Shown here: positions 11,606 through 22,234 of the stretch, one piece after another
How the letters are laid out: every line of letters begins with the position of its first letter
Position numbering within the stretch: the first letter of the stretch is position 1
Assembly: GCA_958510875.1 (NCBI GenBank)
Contig: OY294068.1
Coordinates: forward strand, 28,686,297-28,750,296
Source: Endomychus coccineus
Taxonomy: Eukaryota > Arthropoda > Insecta > Coleoptera > Endomychidae
DNA: 64,000 nucleotides
Reading direction: 5' to 3'
The notes under the pieces: model-generated
Database searches by the model: none
Told to the model about the DNA's origin: nothing
The model's input: only the letters and a program-made list of their open reading frames with translations
Position numbers and translations under genes: made by a program

Positions 11606-12834
11606 GTAAACCATCGTTTAGCCCCCATCTTCAAAGCGCCCTCTTTATTAAAATATTTCCGGACATATGTTGATACGTAATTTTTTTCTTATTTTTTCGT
11701 ATACAATAACCTCCGGAAGCTTAACATATGAATTTCCGGACATCCTGTATGTGGTATTGGTCGTCGAAAGGAATAATGTCACTGCATAAGGATCTACACG
11801 GTCTACAGATCCTTATATAGTACCTAAGTACTTATAGTTTATTCAGCAATATGCACCGGTAAAAGAAAACCAGTCGAAATATAACGTTCTAACGTTGAGA
11901 TCTTGAAACTGACAAATTATTCTTCAAAGTATTCAGTTCGTAGGAAGGAGATTCCATTCAGTATCCTATGAAGTAAATCACGAAAGGAAACAAGGGGTTA
12001 AACGATAAATACATAAAATAACGTCAAGTTGAGAAATTTGCGAGTTTGTATGGGAGCGAATTGTCAAGTTTGGTTTTGGACCATGAATATGGTTTAAAAG
12101 GGGCACTAGGGTCGTATAATTTATTTGATATTAATGGGTGCTGGCGTCTGTCACGAGATTCTACCGCCAGTCGATCTAGGAACAGCTTCATAACTCTAGA
12201 AGTCCAAGTCATGGCTGCTGCTATCAAATTCACATTTATCTTAAAGTTGAGGTAGGTCGCGTGTTTCCTATTCAAGAATAGTCATTAATCGTTCCTGACA
12301 GGATGTTGTGAAGTATTGAGAAAGGAAAACTGCGTGGACGTAGTGAAGCTACTCCGATAGCGCGGGATTCCGCAAGTAGCTGTTGTTTTCGTCACCGCCT
12401 GCTGTCCGACTTTCCTGACGTCCTACTAGAAGAATTGATGATGCCATCTACCTTTTTATGATGTCCATATCTTTTTGGTGTCGTAACAATACAGACGTCT
12501 CGCATATTCCTGTAGTCCCATATACGTGGTTTCAATCACTTCGCGAAATTGAAATAAATATAACGTGATTCGGAATTCATGCTATCCGGAATATAATTGT
12601 TTATTATTTATACTATACATAGCAATGATGTGAATGTTTCTTGTTATTTTTGCATCCATTTTCAGAATCCTCATCCGTCAGTTCTTAGCCCGGTGAACGA
12701 TTTTATGTAAAACATAATAAACGAAAGCTCGTGTATAAAAGTCACAACACCGCAAACAAACTTCAAAAGCTTATAACCTTAGTTTGACAGATCATAATGT
12801 ATGCCACCCAATATTATTATATTACTCACTAGCT
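11606..12834. other. Stretch without recognised gene
   Basis: Short frames overlap on both strands at 12024-12275, but neither shows a known motif. A phrase TTCCGGACAT occurs at about 11670 and 11734. Nothing else stands out. Confidence 0.4.
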
Positions 12835-13975
12835 TTATATATACATTCTCGGGAAATAGGTCACACTAACACGTATGCTTATTCTATCCATCTTTACGCA
12901 CGTATCGGTCTCACGACCATCATCAGAAGGCATATTAGGTCTAAAACATGATTTCTTAAAACTAATTGTATTAGCACAAAGGGTCCTTCTCGCACAAATT
13001 TCAATCAAACATGTCCACGTCACGGAAACGAACAGAAACACAACTGTAACACATTAATGTTTGAAGTATATGTATATTGCATATGTATCAAGAATCCACT
13101 GCTTTTTTCTTATAATATACGAACTCATGTCAAACAAAGTCTATATAGGACTGAAACCATAAAATATAACGCCTAAGTACCCACTTTCGAACCAGATGTT
13201 GAAGATTTATAAGCTAATAGGAAAAGTTTGTCAGACCTTATTAGGAATATTTCTTTTGAGCAATCTGCCCAAATTATACTTTTAACATTATAAAGACCCA
13301 TGTAGAAATTTGCAACAGTTTTAATTGATTGAATTAGTATAAATCTGACTTGATGACTGAATGTCTGTTCTATGACTTACAGACTTGGAGTCACGTGTTA
13401 TGTGAATCATTTCCAGAATAGATCTTTTATAATAATTGGTTTACTTAGTTAAAATATTAGCATTTTTGTGATCGAATTGAGGATTATATTCAAAATAGTG
13501 CTTAGCAATGGCGGTGGAGTTTTTGTTTCTTGTACTGTACATACTTTCTTTTTTGCAAATATTGCTTAGAGATTCCTGTATAATTCCCATCGCAATCTAA
13601 ACAATTTAATTTGTATACTGTGTGGGTTTGTTTATTTTTAGGTATTAAAGATTTAGATTTGAAAAATACTTCCCAACACAGTTAGTAGGTTTACGCGCAA
13701 CATTTATATCATACTTTTTTTAACATTTCTTAATTTTCTCTGAGGTCTCCGGAATGTATGGTAATGTTATAAAATAATCTGTATTACCGTTTATGTTATT
13801 CATATATGATGTTCCATTATAGATTTTGTTTATTCTTTCTTTAATGATGAGATTGAAAAATGCTTTTGGGTAGCCATTCATTTTCAGTGTATTACAAACG
13901 ATTTTCAATTTTTTAGACGGTCCTCTGGGTAGATCAATTTAACAGCGCGATCTGTAAGGCTTTTTTTATAACTTG
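12835..13975 (-). mobile_element. PLE-B copy 1, Penelope-like 3' part, dead
   Basis: Minus-strand Penelope-like remnant, 5'-truncated at 13975. From the 5' side it keeps the linker after the reverse transcriptase (LPYIPETSEKIK, about 13720-13765). Degraded GIY-YIG endonuclease sequence follows (13260-13700, matching the better copy at 46512-46907). Last comes a terminal region with a hammerhead-like motif (12900-12926) that ends at CCCGAGAATGTATATATA. The same terminal region occurs at 35220, 37978, 47400 and 57655. Frames are broken and the polymerase catalytic core is missing. PLEs are retroelements that pair a telomerase-like reverse transcriptase with a GIY-YIG nuclease. Confidence 0.8.
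12900..12926 (-). ncRNA. Hammerhead-like motif in PLE-B end, decayed
   Basis: On the minus strand CTGATGA is followed by stem II GGTC-GTGA-GACC and then GATAC where the core needs GAAAC. The GNRA loop and stem are intact, but the changed core base predicts loss of self-cleavage. Confidence 0.6.
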
Positions 13976-14140
13976 TTGTTCGTATACTTGAAACATTAAA
14001 GTGTTGTAATTTCGATTATTCGTGTTTCTGTTCGTTTCCGCAACGTGGACATTTTTAATTGAAATTTGTGCGATAAGGACAATTAGTTTTAAGTAATCCC
14101 ATTTTAGACATAATGATGATGGCACACTGAGCACCGAACG
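13976..14140 (+). mobile_element. Inverted PLE-B end fragment
   Basis: Plus-strand fragment of the PLE-B terminal region: GTGTTTCTGTTCGTTTCC, then TTGTGCGATAAGGACAATTA, matching 47160-47280. It abuts the truncated 5' end of PLE-B copy 1 in the opposite orientation, so copy 1 carries an inverted terminal fragment at its 5' side, an arrangement known for Penelope insertions. Confidence 0.65.
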
Positions 14141-14149
14141 TCTTTATCG

Positions 14150-14580
14150 CTATAATTTCAATTGAAAATGTCCAAGTTGCAGCGTATAATTCAAATTGTA
14201 ACAAGAATAATTGAAATTGTAACTCATTCAAGTTCAAAATATATGAATATGTATTAGAAAACCATAACCTACACAGTAGTTTTTCTAAACTTAAAGACAA
14301 CCTATCGCAACAATAAGGATAAATTCCTTCTCGCTAAAGTACCTACAATTTGAAACAGATAACCACTATAGGAGAGGTCTGAGCTGTGCCATTATTATCG
14401 ATTTGTATTAGTTTTCTACATTACACAATTTTAAACATTATAATGAAGTACTCAGGAATTTGCAAATGTTTTATTAATCAAATTTGTATACATTTTACTC
14501 AATGATCCTACATCGGTTCTACTATTTACCGACTAAGCATCACGTATTACGTGGATCATCTCCACGGTAATAGGAAATTT
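14150..14580 (-). mobile_element. PLE-B copy 2, strongly diverged
   Basis: Minus-strand sequence parallel to 12980-13430: a terminal stretch around 14155-14230, then ACATTATAATGAAGTACTCAGG and the tail around CGTATTACGTGGATCATCTC, equivalent to CGTGTTATGTGAATCATTTC in copy 1. No readable coding remains. It is older than the other copies judging by divergence. Confidence 0.5.
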
Positions 14581-14800
14581 TCCGTTCTACAACTTTGCTT
14601 TCTAAATAATTTTCACCATAAAATGAAAATGTGGAAAACCACTTAAAGGCAGATTATCTATAGCCGCACACCTTCTATGGCGCGTTCTAGCTGTGAAAAT
14701 ACGCAATTCAAAAAAAAGTCTTGTCACATAAAAATAGGGAATTTTCCGCTCTACAACTTTGCTCTCCTGATAATTTCCACCAAAATTCATATTTTCACAG
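14576..14800. repeat. Short direct repeat, offset 164 bases
   Basis: About 50 bases around CTACAACTTTGCT at 14587 recur at 14751, with the flanking AATTTTCCG and ATAATTTTCACC parts also shared. Probably a local duplication in non-coding DNA. Confidence 0.6.
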
Positions 14801-15227
14801 AATTGCAAAAAACGACCAAAAATTCCAAAGAAGTTTATATACAGTGTGAGTGCGATTTGAAACCCTTTTATTTTGGAAGGCATTGACCGATTTTCAGAAA
14901 CAAAAATTCCAAGATATAGTGCTAGACGAGCACTATACAAAGATGTTGACGAATAGAAAATATTAAAATTTTCAAGACCTACTATGGGGCTTTTTAAAAT
15001 GGCTCCCCATTTTGTTAAAAAAGTCGTACTCTAATTATGCTCAAATTAATGTTATTTCTTGGCCAAATTTGTATTTTGGGCAAAACTATTCTCAGCCCAT
15101 ATTATAACCACTTATTGTGATCGCCATGACCTTCTTTTTCACCAAATTTTAGCCAATTTGGTTGCAATTTGACCAAAATAGCCTAATTTTAATTTTGCTC
15201 CAAAAAACCTTCTCGCGGACGTAATGT
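14801..15227. other. AT-rich stretch, nothing recognised
   Basis: No frame, repeat or element end could be supported between the short direct repeat and the PLE hairpin. Confidence 0.4.
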
Positions 15228-15292
15228 GTAGAACTGGATTCTCGGGTATTGATCCGCGTTGTGTGGTTTCGGTCCTCAAAAGGACCAATTTC

Positions 15293-15328
15293 ACGACGTT
15301 TCGGCAAAGTCGCATTTGCCATCTTCAG
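15293..15328 (-). ncRNA. Hammerhead-like motif, left hairpin arm
   Basis: On the minus strand: CTGAAGA, stem II GGCAAA paired with TTTGCC across a TGCGAC loop, then GAAAC and GTC. The core deviates from CTGATGA by one base, a variant also seen at 31831. Confidence 0.5.
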
Positions 15329-15386
15329 GTGATTCGACCGTAGAGTCTGAATCGCCTAGATTTTCCAGACTCTACGGTCGAATCAC

Positions 15387-15422
15387 CTGAAGATGGCAAA
15401 TGCGACTTTGCCGAAACGTCGT
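15387..15422 (+). ncRNA. Hammerhead-like motif, right hairpin arm
   Basis: Mirror copy of the motif at 15293-15328 with identical stem II and GAAAC core. A transcript across both arms would fold the two motifs against each other instead. Confidence 0.5.
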
Positions 15423-15484
15423 GAAATTGGTCCTTTTGAGGACCGAAACCACACAACGCGGATCAATACCCGAGAATCCAGTTC

Positions 15485-15487
<3 letters not shown>

Positions 15488-15580
<93 letters not shown>
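15488..15580. repeat. (TA)n microsatellite
   Basis: About 93 bases of nearly pure TA repeat with one GA interruption at about 15521-15524. Long apparent frames across it (Ile-Tyr runs) are artefacts. A Tc1/mariner-like element is inserted at its right edge. Confidence 0.95.
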
Positions 15581-15581
<1 letters not shown>

Positions 15582-17752
15582 TTTTGCCTCAAGTGTCTTG
15601 TTTACCCGGTAGAGGGCTTCAAAATTGCAAAAATTATCTTGTTTTTTCGGTATAACTTGAGAACGTGATGAAGAACTTCTACAATATTCAGCAGGTGAGT
15701 TACTGTCAATAATGGCCATTTTTGAGAGTGGAGCACAGAGCCTTAGAGAGCATAGAAATGGCTCAAACTTGAGGATGTAACGAGAAAAGTGTCCAGATAT
15801 TTTTGTGGTCAATGTAATTCACTCGATATTTTTTATGTAGATAGCTTATCTAATTTGAAAGCTCTTCTTACTCTTAGAAAATTTTGATAAAAACGGATTA
15901 GCTTGAAAAAATTAATTTTCGAGTCTCTGCAATTTTGGCTTACTAATTTTACTTGATTAAAATACCTTAGTTGCCTTTGCTTTTCTAATGTCATTTTGGC
16001 ATTTGGAGAATTTATTCTCAAAACTGTCAGTTTTTACTTTGCAATCCGTAAAAATTTTATAAAATTATGGCTCAAAATTTCACTAACACTGAAATGGTTG
16101 ATACGTTATTGATTTATGGACTTTGTCGTTGCAATGGCCGGAGAAGGGAAAGATATCCGCATCGCAGAATTCCAAATCGGCAAACCTTCGCGAAACTGGC
16201 AAATTTGAAGCAAATCGCAGAGAAACTGGACGCAGACGGACAAGAAGGACGTTAGAGCTCGAAGAAGCGATACTGGAAGCGGTTGAAACTGAACCTGGGA
16301 TAAGCACACTACGTTTGGGACTTCGTATTGGAGCCTCAAAATCATTAGTACATAATGTACTGAAAGAAGAACTGTTGTATCCCTATCATATTGAAACAGT
16401 TCAAGACTCATTGCCCATGGATCCAGGTCATCGGCTAGATTTCTGTCGGCTTATTGTCCAAAGACAAAACGCAAACCCCAATTTTTGTAGAAGAATTCTG
16501 TTCACGGACGAAGATACTTTCACGAGATGTGGTCTTTTTAACCTCCATAATGAACATTTCTATGCTGATGAAAATCCTCATGAAACGGAAGTTACATATT
16601 TTCAGAATGAAACTAAAATCAATGTTTGGGTTGGAATTGTGGATAACTTTATTATTGGCCCTACCGTTATACCCGATCGATTGAACGGGGAGAACTAATT
16701 GAACTTTTTGGAACAAAGGCTACTTGAACTGTTGGAAGACTTGCCTTTACACATTCGTCGTGGCCTGGTTTATCCATGATGGTGCACCTCCTCATTTCAC
16801 ATTAGCTGTGAGGCGACATTTGAATGCGGAATATCCAGATCGCTGGATAGGTAGAGGACACGATGCACCAGTGAACTGGCCGGCCCGCTCCCCTGATTTG
16901 ACGCCCTGCGACTTCTTTCTATGGGGCGCTTTGAAGTCAAAAGTTTATGCAGCTCCAGTAAACACACGAGAGGAATTGTTGCAACGAATTAATCATGAAG
17001 CGGATTTATTGAAGAATGATCCTGAAGTACTAGCCAGAGTTCAATCCAATTTCTTGAAACGAATTAATTTGTGTATTCAGGAAAATGGGCAACATTTCGA
17101 ACAATTGATGCCTTAGCGATTTCCCAAAAAGTTTTGTTGTTTCGTTTAATTTAGCATTTGTTTTTCCTAAATAATCACATCGTTTCCCCATTTCTATTGT
17201 TTTTATTATTCGTGTTTTACCGAGATATTAACCATTTCAGTGTTAGTGAAATTTTGAGACATAATTTTATAAAATTTTTACGGAAAGCAAAGTAAAAACT
17301 GACAGTTTTCAGAATAAATTTTCCAAATGCCAAAATGACATTAGAAAAGCAAAGGCAACTAAGGTATTTTAATCAAGTAAAATTAGTAAGCCAAAATTGC
17401 AGAGCTAAACCGTTGATGTTTTCAAAGCTAATCCGTTAATTTTATGAAAATTTTCTAAGAGTAAAAAAAGTTTTCAAATTAGATAAGCTATCTACATAAA
17501 AAATATCGAGTGAATTACATTGACCACAAAAAAGTTCTGGACACTTTTCCCGTTACATCCTTAAGTTTGAGCCATTTCTATGGTCTCTAAGGCTCTATGC
17601 TCCACTCCCAAAAACGGCTATTATTGACAGTAACTCACCTGCCAAATATTGTAAAAGTCATTCATCACGTTCTCAAGTTATACCGAAAAAACAAAATTAT
17701 TTTTGCAACTTTGAAGTCTTCTACCGGCTAAACAAGACACTTGAGGCAAAAG
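15581..17752 (+). mobile_element. Tc1/mariner-like element with about 520-bp terminal inverted repeats
   Basis: A complete-looking 2.17-kb DNA transposon flanked by TA on both sides (15579-15580 and 17753-17754). It starts CTTTTGCCTCAAGTGTCTTG and ends with the complement. The inverted repeats run from 15581 to 16099 and from 17230 to 17752, with scattered mismatches. They are far longer than the tens of bases typical of mariner elements, and the left one extends through the first 11 codons of the transposase. The right repeat therefore carries an inverted copy of the start codon region. The transposase has inactivating lesions, so the copy is non-autonomous now. Confidence 0.92.
16067..17116 (+). 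pseudogene. Tc1/mariner-like transposase, three lesions
   Basis: Start at 16067 (MAQNFTNTEMVDTLLIYG). The N-terminal helix-turn-helix (LANLRETGKFEANRRETGRR region), the second one (GISTLRLGLRIGASKSLVHN) and the catalytic domain follow: ILFTDEDTF (first Asp, about 16495-16525), FIHDGAPPHF (second Asp, about 16775-16805) and ARSPDLTPCDFFLWG (third Asp, about 16885-16925). The C-terminus ends QENGQHFEQLMP. A frame change near 16180-16200, an in-frame TAA at 16696-16698 and another frame change near 16765 break it. Between the second Asp and the Asp of PCD I count 43 residues, against 34 in mariner. The protein would cut and paste the element at TA sites. Confidence 0.9.
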
Positions 17753-17754
17753 TA

Positions 17755-18559
17755 AAAAGGCTCATCAAATTTTTTTCGCATCAAAGAATCTTCTGTTTTA
17801 TTTTAGTCACGCAGTTCGAGGACACCCTGTATATATTCCAGGAGGGGAAGTCGACGGAATGTCACGAAATTTGGACTGAATGTTTCTACAATACCAAAAA
17901 TAAAAGGGTACCAATTTCAAACCTCAGTCGAAAGTCTAAAGGGTAAAAAAAAAAACTCCAAAACTGACCTAAAAAAGGCCAAAAAAACAGTTTTTTGAAG
18001 GTTATACATGGTTCCACACAATATTGGTAATAGAAATTTCGAATCCTTTTATTTTATCATAAGACACCATTTTTCCCAGATCGCTAAGCTCTATCATATT
18101 TTTACCTCGTCCTATTTCTCAGTAAATTAACAACGCTATGATAGATTTATATATATTTAAAAATAAGAATCTGTTATTCTGTATATATGAGAAACAACAA
18201 CTCAAAAAAAGTACATTTGCTATCTTTTCGGGCTTATGGAATGAAGATAGTAAATGAAATCATGGTTCTCGGTTTGCTTGCCAAAAACTCATGTATTTAC
18301 CTGCTGTACGTACAATGTAAAACGTAGCTTGTGTAAGTAAATTATCGAGAGGATAATAACAATAAATCTGAAAGCATAATCAGGAAGTCACGATTACATT
18401 TATTTTATTTTATTCATGTTAGGACACAAACGGAGAGAATAAATAACCAGTGACATTGAAGTTCAGACTATGGATTCAATAAACTTGTTATTCTCCCAAG
18501 AAATATATGTTAAAAATAAGAGACTTTCACATTTTTATTTATTTTTTTTTTGATTAAAG
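17755..18559. other. Stretch with an ACACCCTGTATA phrase, no gene
   Basis: GGACACCCTGTATATATTCC at 17819-17838 resembles ends of small insect repeats. The rest is AT-rich with homopolymer runs, and no frames or inverted ends were found. Confidence 0.4.
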
Positions 18560-18990
18560 GAATAAGAAAAGCACGTGTATTTACGAAGTTCATTTCATCC
18601 CCGTAGCGCAAAGCTCCCATGTCGGTGTTGTTTGTGTGTAGAATCCCCTGCTTCGCCCCGTCTTGTTTTGGTTTCGTATTCCTCATAGTACGCGGTCAAG
18701 TTGTATATTTTATTCGGTTTTAAAGTTGATTAGAGCGAACGGAGGTGAACAGCAGGAGATCACCCCCTGTTGCGATGTAAGTGCTTATCTTGGCCATATC
18801 AAACCGTTATAACATGGAGTCGGTCGTAATTTATAGGCAAGGTGAGCTCGGTTCATTAGGAGATACCCCTCTCGCCGCCCCGTTCCACATACATGATGGA
18901 GTCTTGTTCATATTCACCTCCAGACGGGAATTTTATGTAATATTCGAAATAAGAAATAATCATTTATGGCATTCTATATGTTGAATATGG
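18560..18990 (+). other. Less AT-rich island with a possible splice donor
   Basis: About 430 bases of clearly higher GC than the surroundings. At 18774-18784 the sequence CGATGTAAGTGC contains a good donor consensus (GTAAGT). A 67-codon frame at 18781-18984 has no recognisable motif. This could be the first exon and intron start of an unseen host gene, or part of an unknown repeat. I see no TATA box or initiator that would decide. Confidence 0.2.
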
Positions 18991-19399
18991 AAACATATAG
19001 CGAGCGGTTGCTTGCACCTACTCGGGAATATGTTTTGGATTCGTGAGCCGGTATTAATGTTATGAAATAAGAACAAGTGTAAATCATTCTAATTAATAAA
19101 AAACAATAAACGTGTTACTATCACGAATAGTCTTCTTAAGAGTGGTATTCCGTATTTCGTTATAATAGTTTGACACAAATAGAGGAAGTTACGTAGATAT
19201 GTTCTGGCTTTATGATTAAACGAAAAATACTCTTACCCCTAACATCACGTTCATTTACTTGCTTAAGATAAACTCAATAATTTAATAACTCATTTGTGAC
19301 AATGGAGTGGCTGGTATTGTATATACAGCAGCTGTTTGGGGTTGTACAAAACATATTACACTACTATACTATTATGCTACTACGTAGCATCAATTGACG
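18991..19399. other. AT-rich stretch, nothing recognised
   Basis: No motif-bearing frame or repeat found. Confidence 0.4.
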
Positions 19400-20835
19400 A
19401 AAGTTACACTCAGGCCACTTAGTTGGGCCCATTATGCACCCCGTGGTCGGGAGCTTATTCTATTTTAGGAGGTTTGTGTTCTGCCAGAAACCCAGAATAT
19501 TGCTAACGCTGGCTTTCATAAGTTCTTCTGGGAGCAATTTTACTTTGGCATAGTAACGGTGCCTGAGGCAGGTCATTCCAACAGGATGTGAGAGACAGTT
19601 CCTCCTGCTTCTCGACATTTCCTACATATAGGATGATATGCGATCCCCATGGTATGGACGTGTTTGATAAGACGACAGTGATCCGTTAGTTATCTCTGAT
19701 GTCCCTTCTATTTAGAGAAAGGAGTTTCTTTGGGAGCCGAGGCACAGGTTCATTGATGAAGAGCTTGACCTGTCTCATACGTGGTGATTCTTCCCATTAG
19801 TCAGATCACTCCTTGTTCAGTTGGCCTAGGGGGGCGAGACCTCCCACGCAATTTGATAAAGTGACCATTGGCTCCGGTCCGACGGGGATGTCAGACAATC
19901 CCCGCCTGGCCAAAGAGTCGGCCATATCATTTCCTTCAAATCCACTGTGTCCAAGGACTCAGATGAGCTGAACTTTATTTCTCTTGGATAGTTCAGCCAG
20001 TGTATCCCTGCATTTTTTGACAAGCCTTGATGTGACTATAGGGAACTTGAGAGCTTCCAAGGCCGACTGACTGTCCGTGCAGATGCTTATGCGCCTATTT
20101 ACATAGTTTTCCATGGCGCAAGTCAATATTGCGTAGACCTCCGCCTGGAAAACCGTGCAATAAGCCTCTAGAGCCACTGAGATAGTGACCTTTGGCCTTT
20201 TCATGTATACTCCCGCTCCAAAAGCCTGACCTACCTGGAACTGTCTGTGAACCTTACGAGTCCACCTGGTGGTAGTAAGGCTCTAATCTCATCTATCAGG
20301 AATGAGAATTTTGGGAGAATTGAGACGTATGGCTGCAATCATGCTATGTTGCCTCATTTCTAGTATGGGATTTATATGGATTTTGGTCCAGTGACCTAGG
20401 CCCTTTGAACTATACGCCTTGATCATGGCTTCAGTTCTCATATATAAGTGTAGAGGTGCTAATACGGCGAGAGCAACAAGAGCCCTCGTTGGAGCTGACC
20501 TCATACTCCTCAATATACCTACGCAAGCAAGCCGGTGCAGCAGTCTAAGGAGTGCTGGGTTATACCAGCCTTATCCCCATCCATCACACGACCACAGCAT
20601 AGATGACCATATGCCTGATCACAGCGATATAGATCCAGTAAATAATCTTTGGCTGCAATCGTCATGTGCTGCTGAAAGCTCTCCTGCACACCCAGAAGAA
20701 CGCAGACGCCTTCCTCACCCAATATTCGAGATGTTCGCCCCAGGTCAGTTTAGAGTCTAGGATTACTCCCAGAATATTCACCGACCCTTAGAGTTGCAGA
20801 ACCTTGCCAGAGACAGTAATCTATTTGTAGTATAC
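19400..20835 (-). mobile_element. LINE-B copy 2, polymerase C-terminus and RNase H, dead
   Basis: Minus-strand non-LTR retrotransposon piece. From 20835 down: ILGVILDSKLTWGEHLEY (about 20725-20775), FQQHMTIAAKDYLLDLYRCD (about 20620-20680) and then LVRFTDSSR (about 20245-20265, first RNase H motif). The clearest RNase H part follows at 19959-20204 with FQAEVYAILTCAMENY and ISICTDSQSALEALKFP. Next come a VLGHSGFEGNDMADSLA block (about 19895-19955) and a degenerate tail with Cys/His residues to 19400. The order (polymerase, RNase H, zinc-knuckle-like tail) and the motifs match the copies at 27021 and 41150. In-frame stops occur in the polymerase part. It belongs to the RNase H-bearing I/R1/LOA group by motif recall. 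Confidence 0.85.
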
Positions 20836-21284
20836 AGGGTGTTACTAAATATTATGTACTTATTTTAAAGGGTGGTTCTTAGGCTCATGCTAATTTTAAG
20901 TTGAAAACTTCATAAAACAGCATATCCCAAAATGGTTGGTTTTCGATATAAAGGTTGCTGTAATTTTTTTTTCGGTTCTTACCTGAAATATCGAAAACCG
21001 TATTAAATATTACATCAAATTTCATTGTACCATATTATGGTGTGAAAACACACTTTTTTCTAGAAGACGTTTATTTTTCATTAAACCAATGACGTATGTG
21101 TGACTTGATACAATTTTGAAGGAACAACTGTTATGCCTCTGTTTTTTCAACTATGAGTCCAAGACCATAAGCAAAATGCATCGGTCATCTCGGAATCAGA
21201 ATAATTTACCAATTTCAGAACTTAAAATAGTACTTAGGGTTAGAAACAAATGAATAATATACTCATTTATCTCATGTTGGCTTT
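20836..21284. repeat. Possible MITE-like repeat starting at ACAGGGTGT
   Basis: The left edge reads TATACAGGGTGTTACTAAAT, a phrase typical of small insect repeats; related phrases are at 17819, 28645 and 48110. No matching right end or target duplication was found, so the extent is uncertain. Confidence 0.3.
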
Positions 21285-22045
21285 TTAATACTGCACGAGA
21301 GGGAATCCTTCAATGTTTGAAGAACAACGTGTGAGCCAGCGGTAGAACGTTGGGAGAAGAGATAAGCATTCGAATATTTCTTGAAGGTTTGGAGGTCTTA
21401 GGCATAGGGAGAGACCTCACTAGGTGAAGAGTTCCACATTTTCGCTGTTCGATAGAAAAATGAAGTCTGGAAGGAAGAAGCTAGGCAGGTCTCGAGCTTG
21501 ACAATGGAGGGGGTGACTAGTTTGAGCTCGTTTAGTCTCCCTATTTGGAATCTCTCGTAGGGGAACAACAGACGAGATTTCTGATGAGCACCGACCATAA
21601 AAATATCTATAGAAAAGGGAAAGATCTCCCACCTTTCTACGATGTACAGAGATTAATGAACTCGTAAGTTTGACATCATCAACCAAACGAATAGCTCTCT
21701 TCTGTATGAAATCCAAGAGCTTCAGCGTATGTTTGGGAGTCGAACTCCAAATATGTTAACAGTACTCTAGGACAGGTTGAATCTGTGCTTCGAAGATTAT
21801 GAGGAGCTGCTGGGATGTAAAGTAGCTTTTGGCACGGAATAGAACACCATGTTTTTGTGAAATAAATGGATCTGACATGTTCGTTCCATGAGAGGGTGCT
21901 GTTGGTGATAATCCCGAGCATTGTTATGGAAGACTTTATAGGATTAGTTGTACCTGACCTCAAATTGAGGATTGTGTGATCAATCTTCCTGGAGAAGTCA
22001 CAAGCTTGAGTTTTGGTTGCATAGAGCTTGTCAGTAGAACAAGCG
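21285..22045 (-). mobile_element. LINE-A copy 2, 5'-truncated, dead
   Basis: Minus-strand C-terminal polymerase piece of the same family as copy 1. Blocks in order are SSITMLGIITNSTLSWNEHV (about 21880-21940), FIQKRAIRLVDDVKLTSS (about 21660-21715), VGDLSLFYRYFYGRCSSEIS (about 21585-21640) and KMWNSSPSEVSPYA (about 21400-21440). The 3' end at 21290 shows the GAGAGGGAATCCTT phrase shared by all six copies. Frame changes interrupt it, and endonuclease and catalytic core are absent. Confidence 0.85.
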
Positions 22046-22234
22046 AGTTTGCAACTTTACCGAACGATCTCTGTTGAAACTAGCTTTCCTTGTGAATCGT
22101 TGGTAATGTAATCTGTTCCGACAGAGGATTAAATTTCAAATTTTGATCAAGATAAACATTCACATAGGAAGCCATCTTGCAAAGTACTTTATTCAGGCAT
22201 AACACTCCTATACAGGCTTATTTAGAGGTGATTA

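Larger units (their letters stand above)
15228..15487. mobile_element. PLE-D end, head-to-head inverted pair (hairpin)
   Basis: Two arms of about 120 bases (15228-15348 and 15366-15487) are near-perfect reverse complements separated by about 17 bases. Each arm carries the core CTGAAGATGGCAAATGCGAC and ends in ACCCGAGAATCCAGTTCTA on the outer side. The core matches the terminal pattern of Penelope-like elements and contains a hammerhead-like motif on each strand. The outer right end lies at the start of a (TA)n run. I infer a PLE insertion that left only inverted terminal segments. Confidence 0.75.

Noticed and set aside
12024..12275. Overlapping frames on both strands as a possible small gene
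   Set aside because: Both strands are open over the same bases, neither shows a motif, and length is within chance for this composition.
15372..15812. Long frames on both strands with Ile-Tyr runs
   Set aside because: They are translations of the (TA)n microsatellite and PLE end hairpin; no protein family fits and both strands are open equally.
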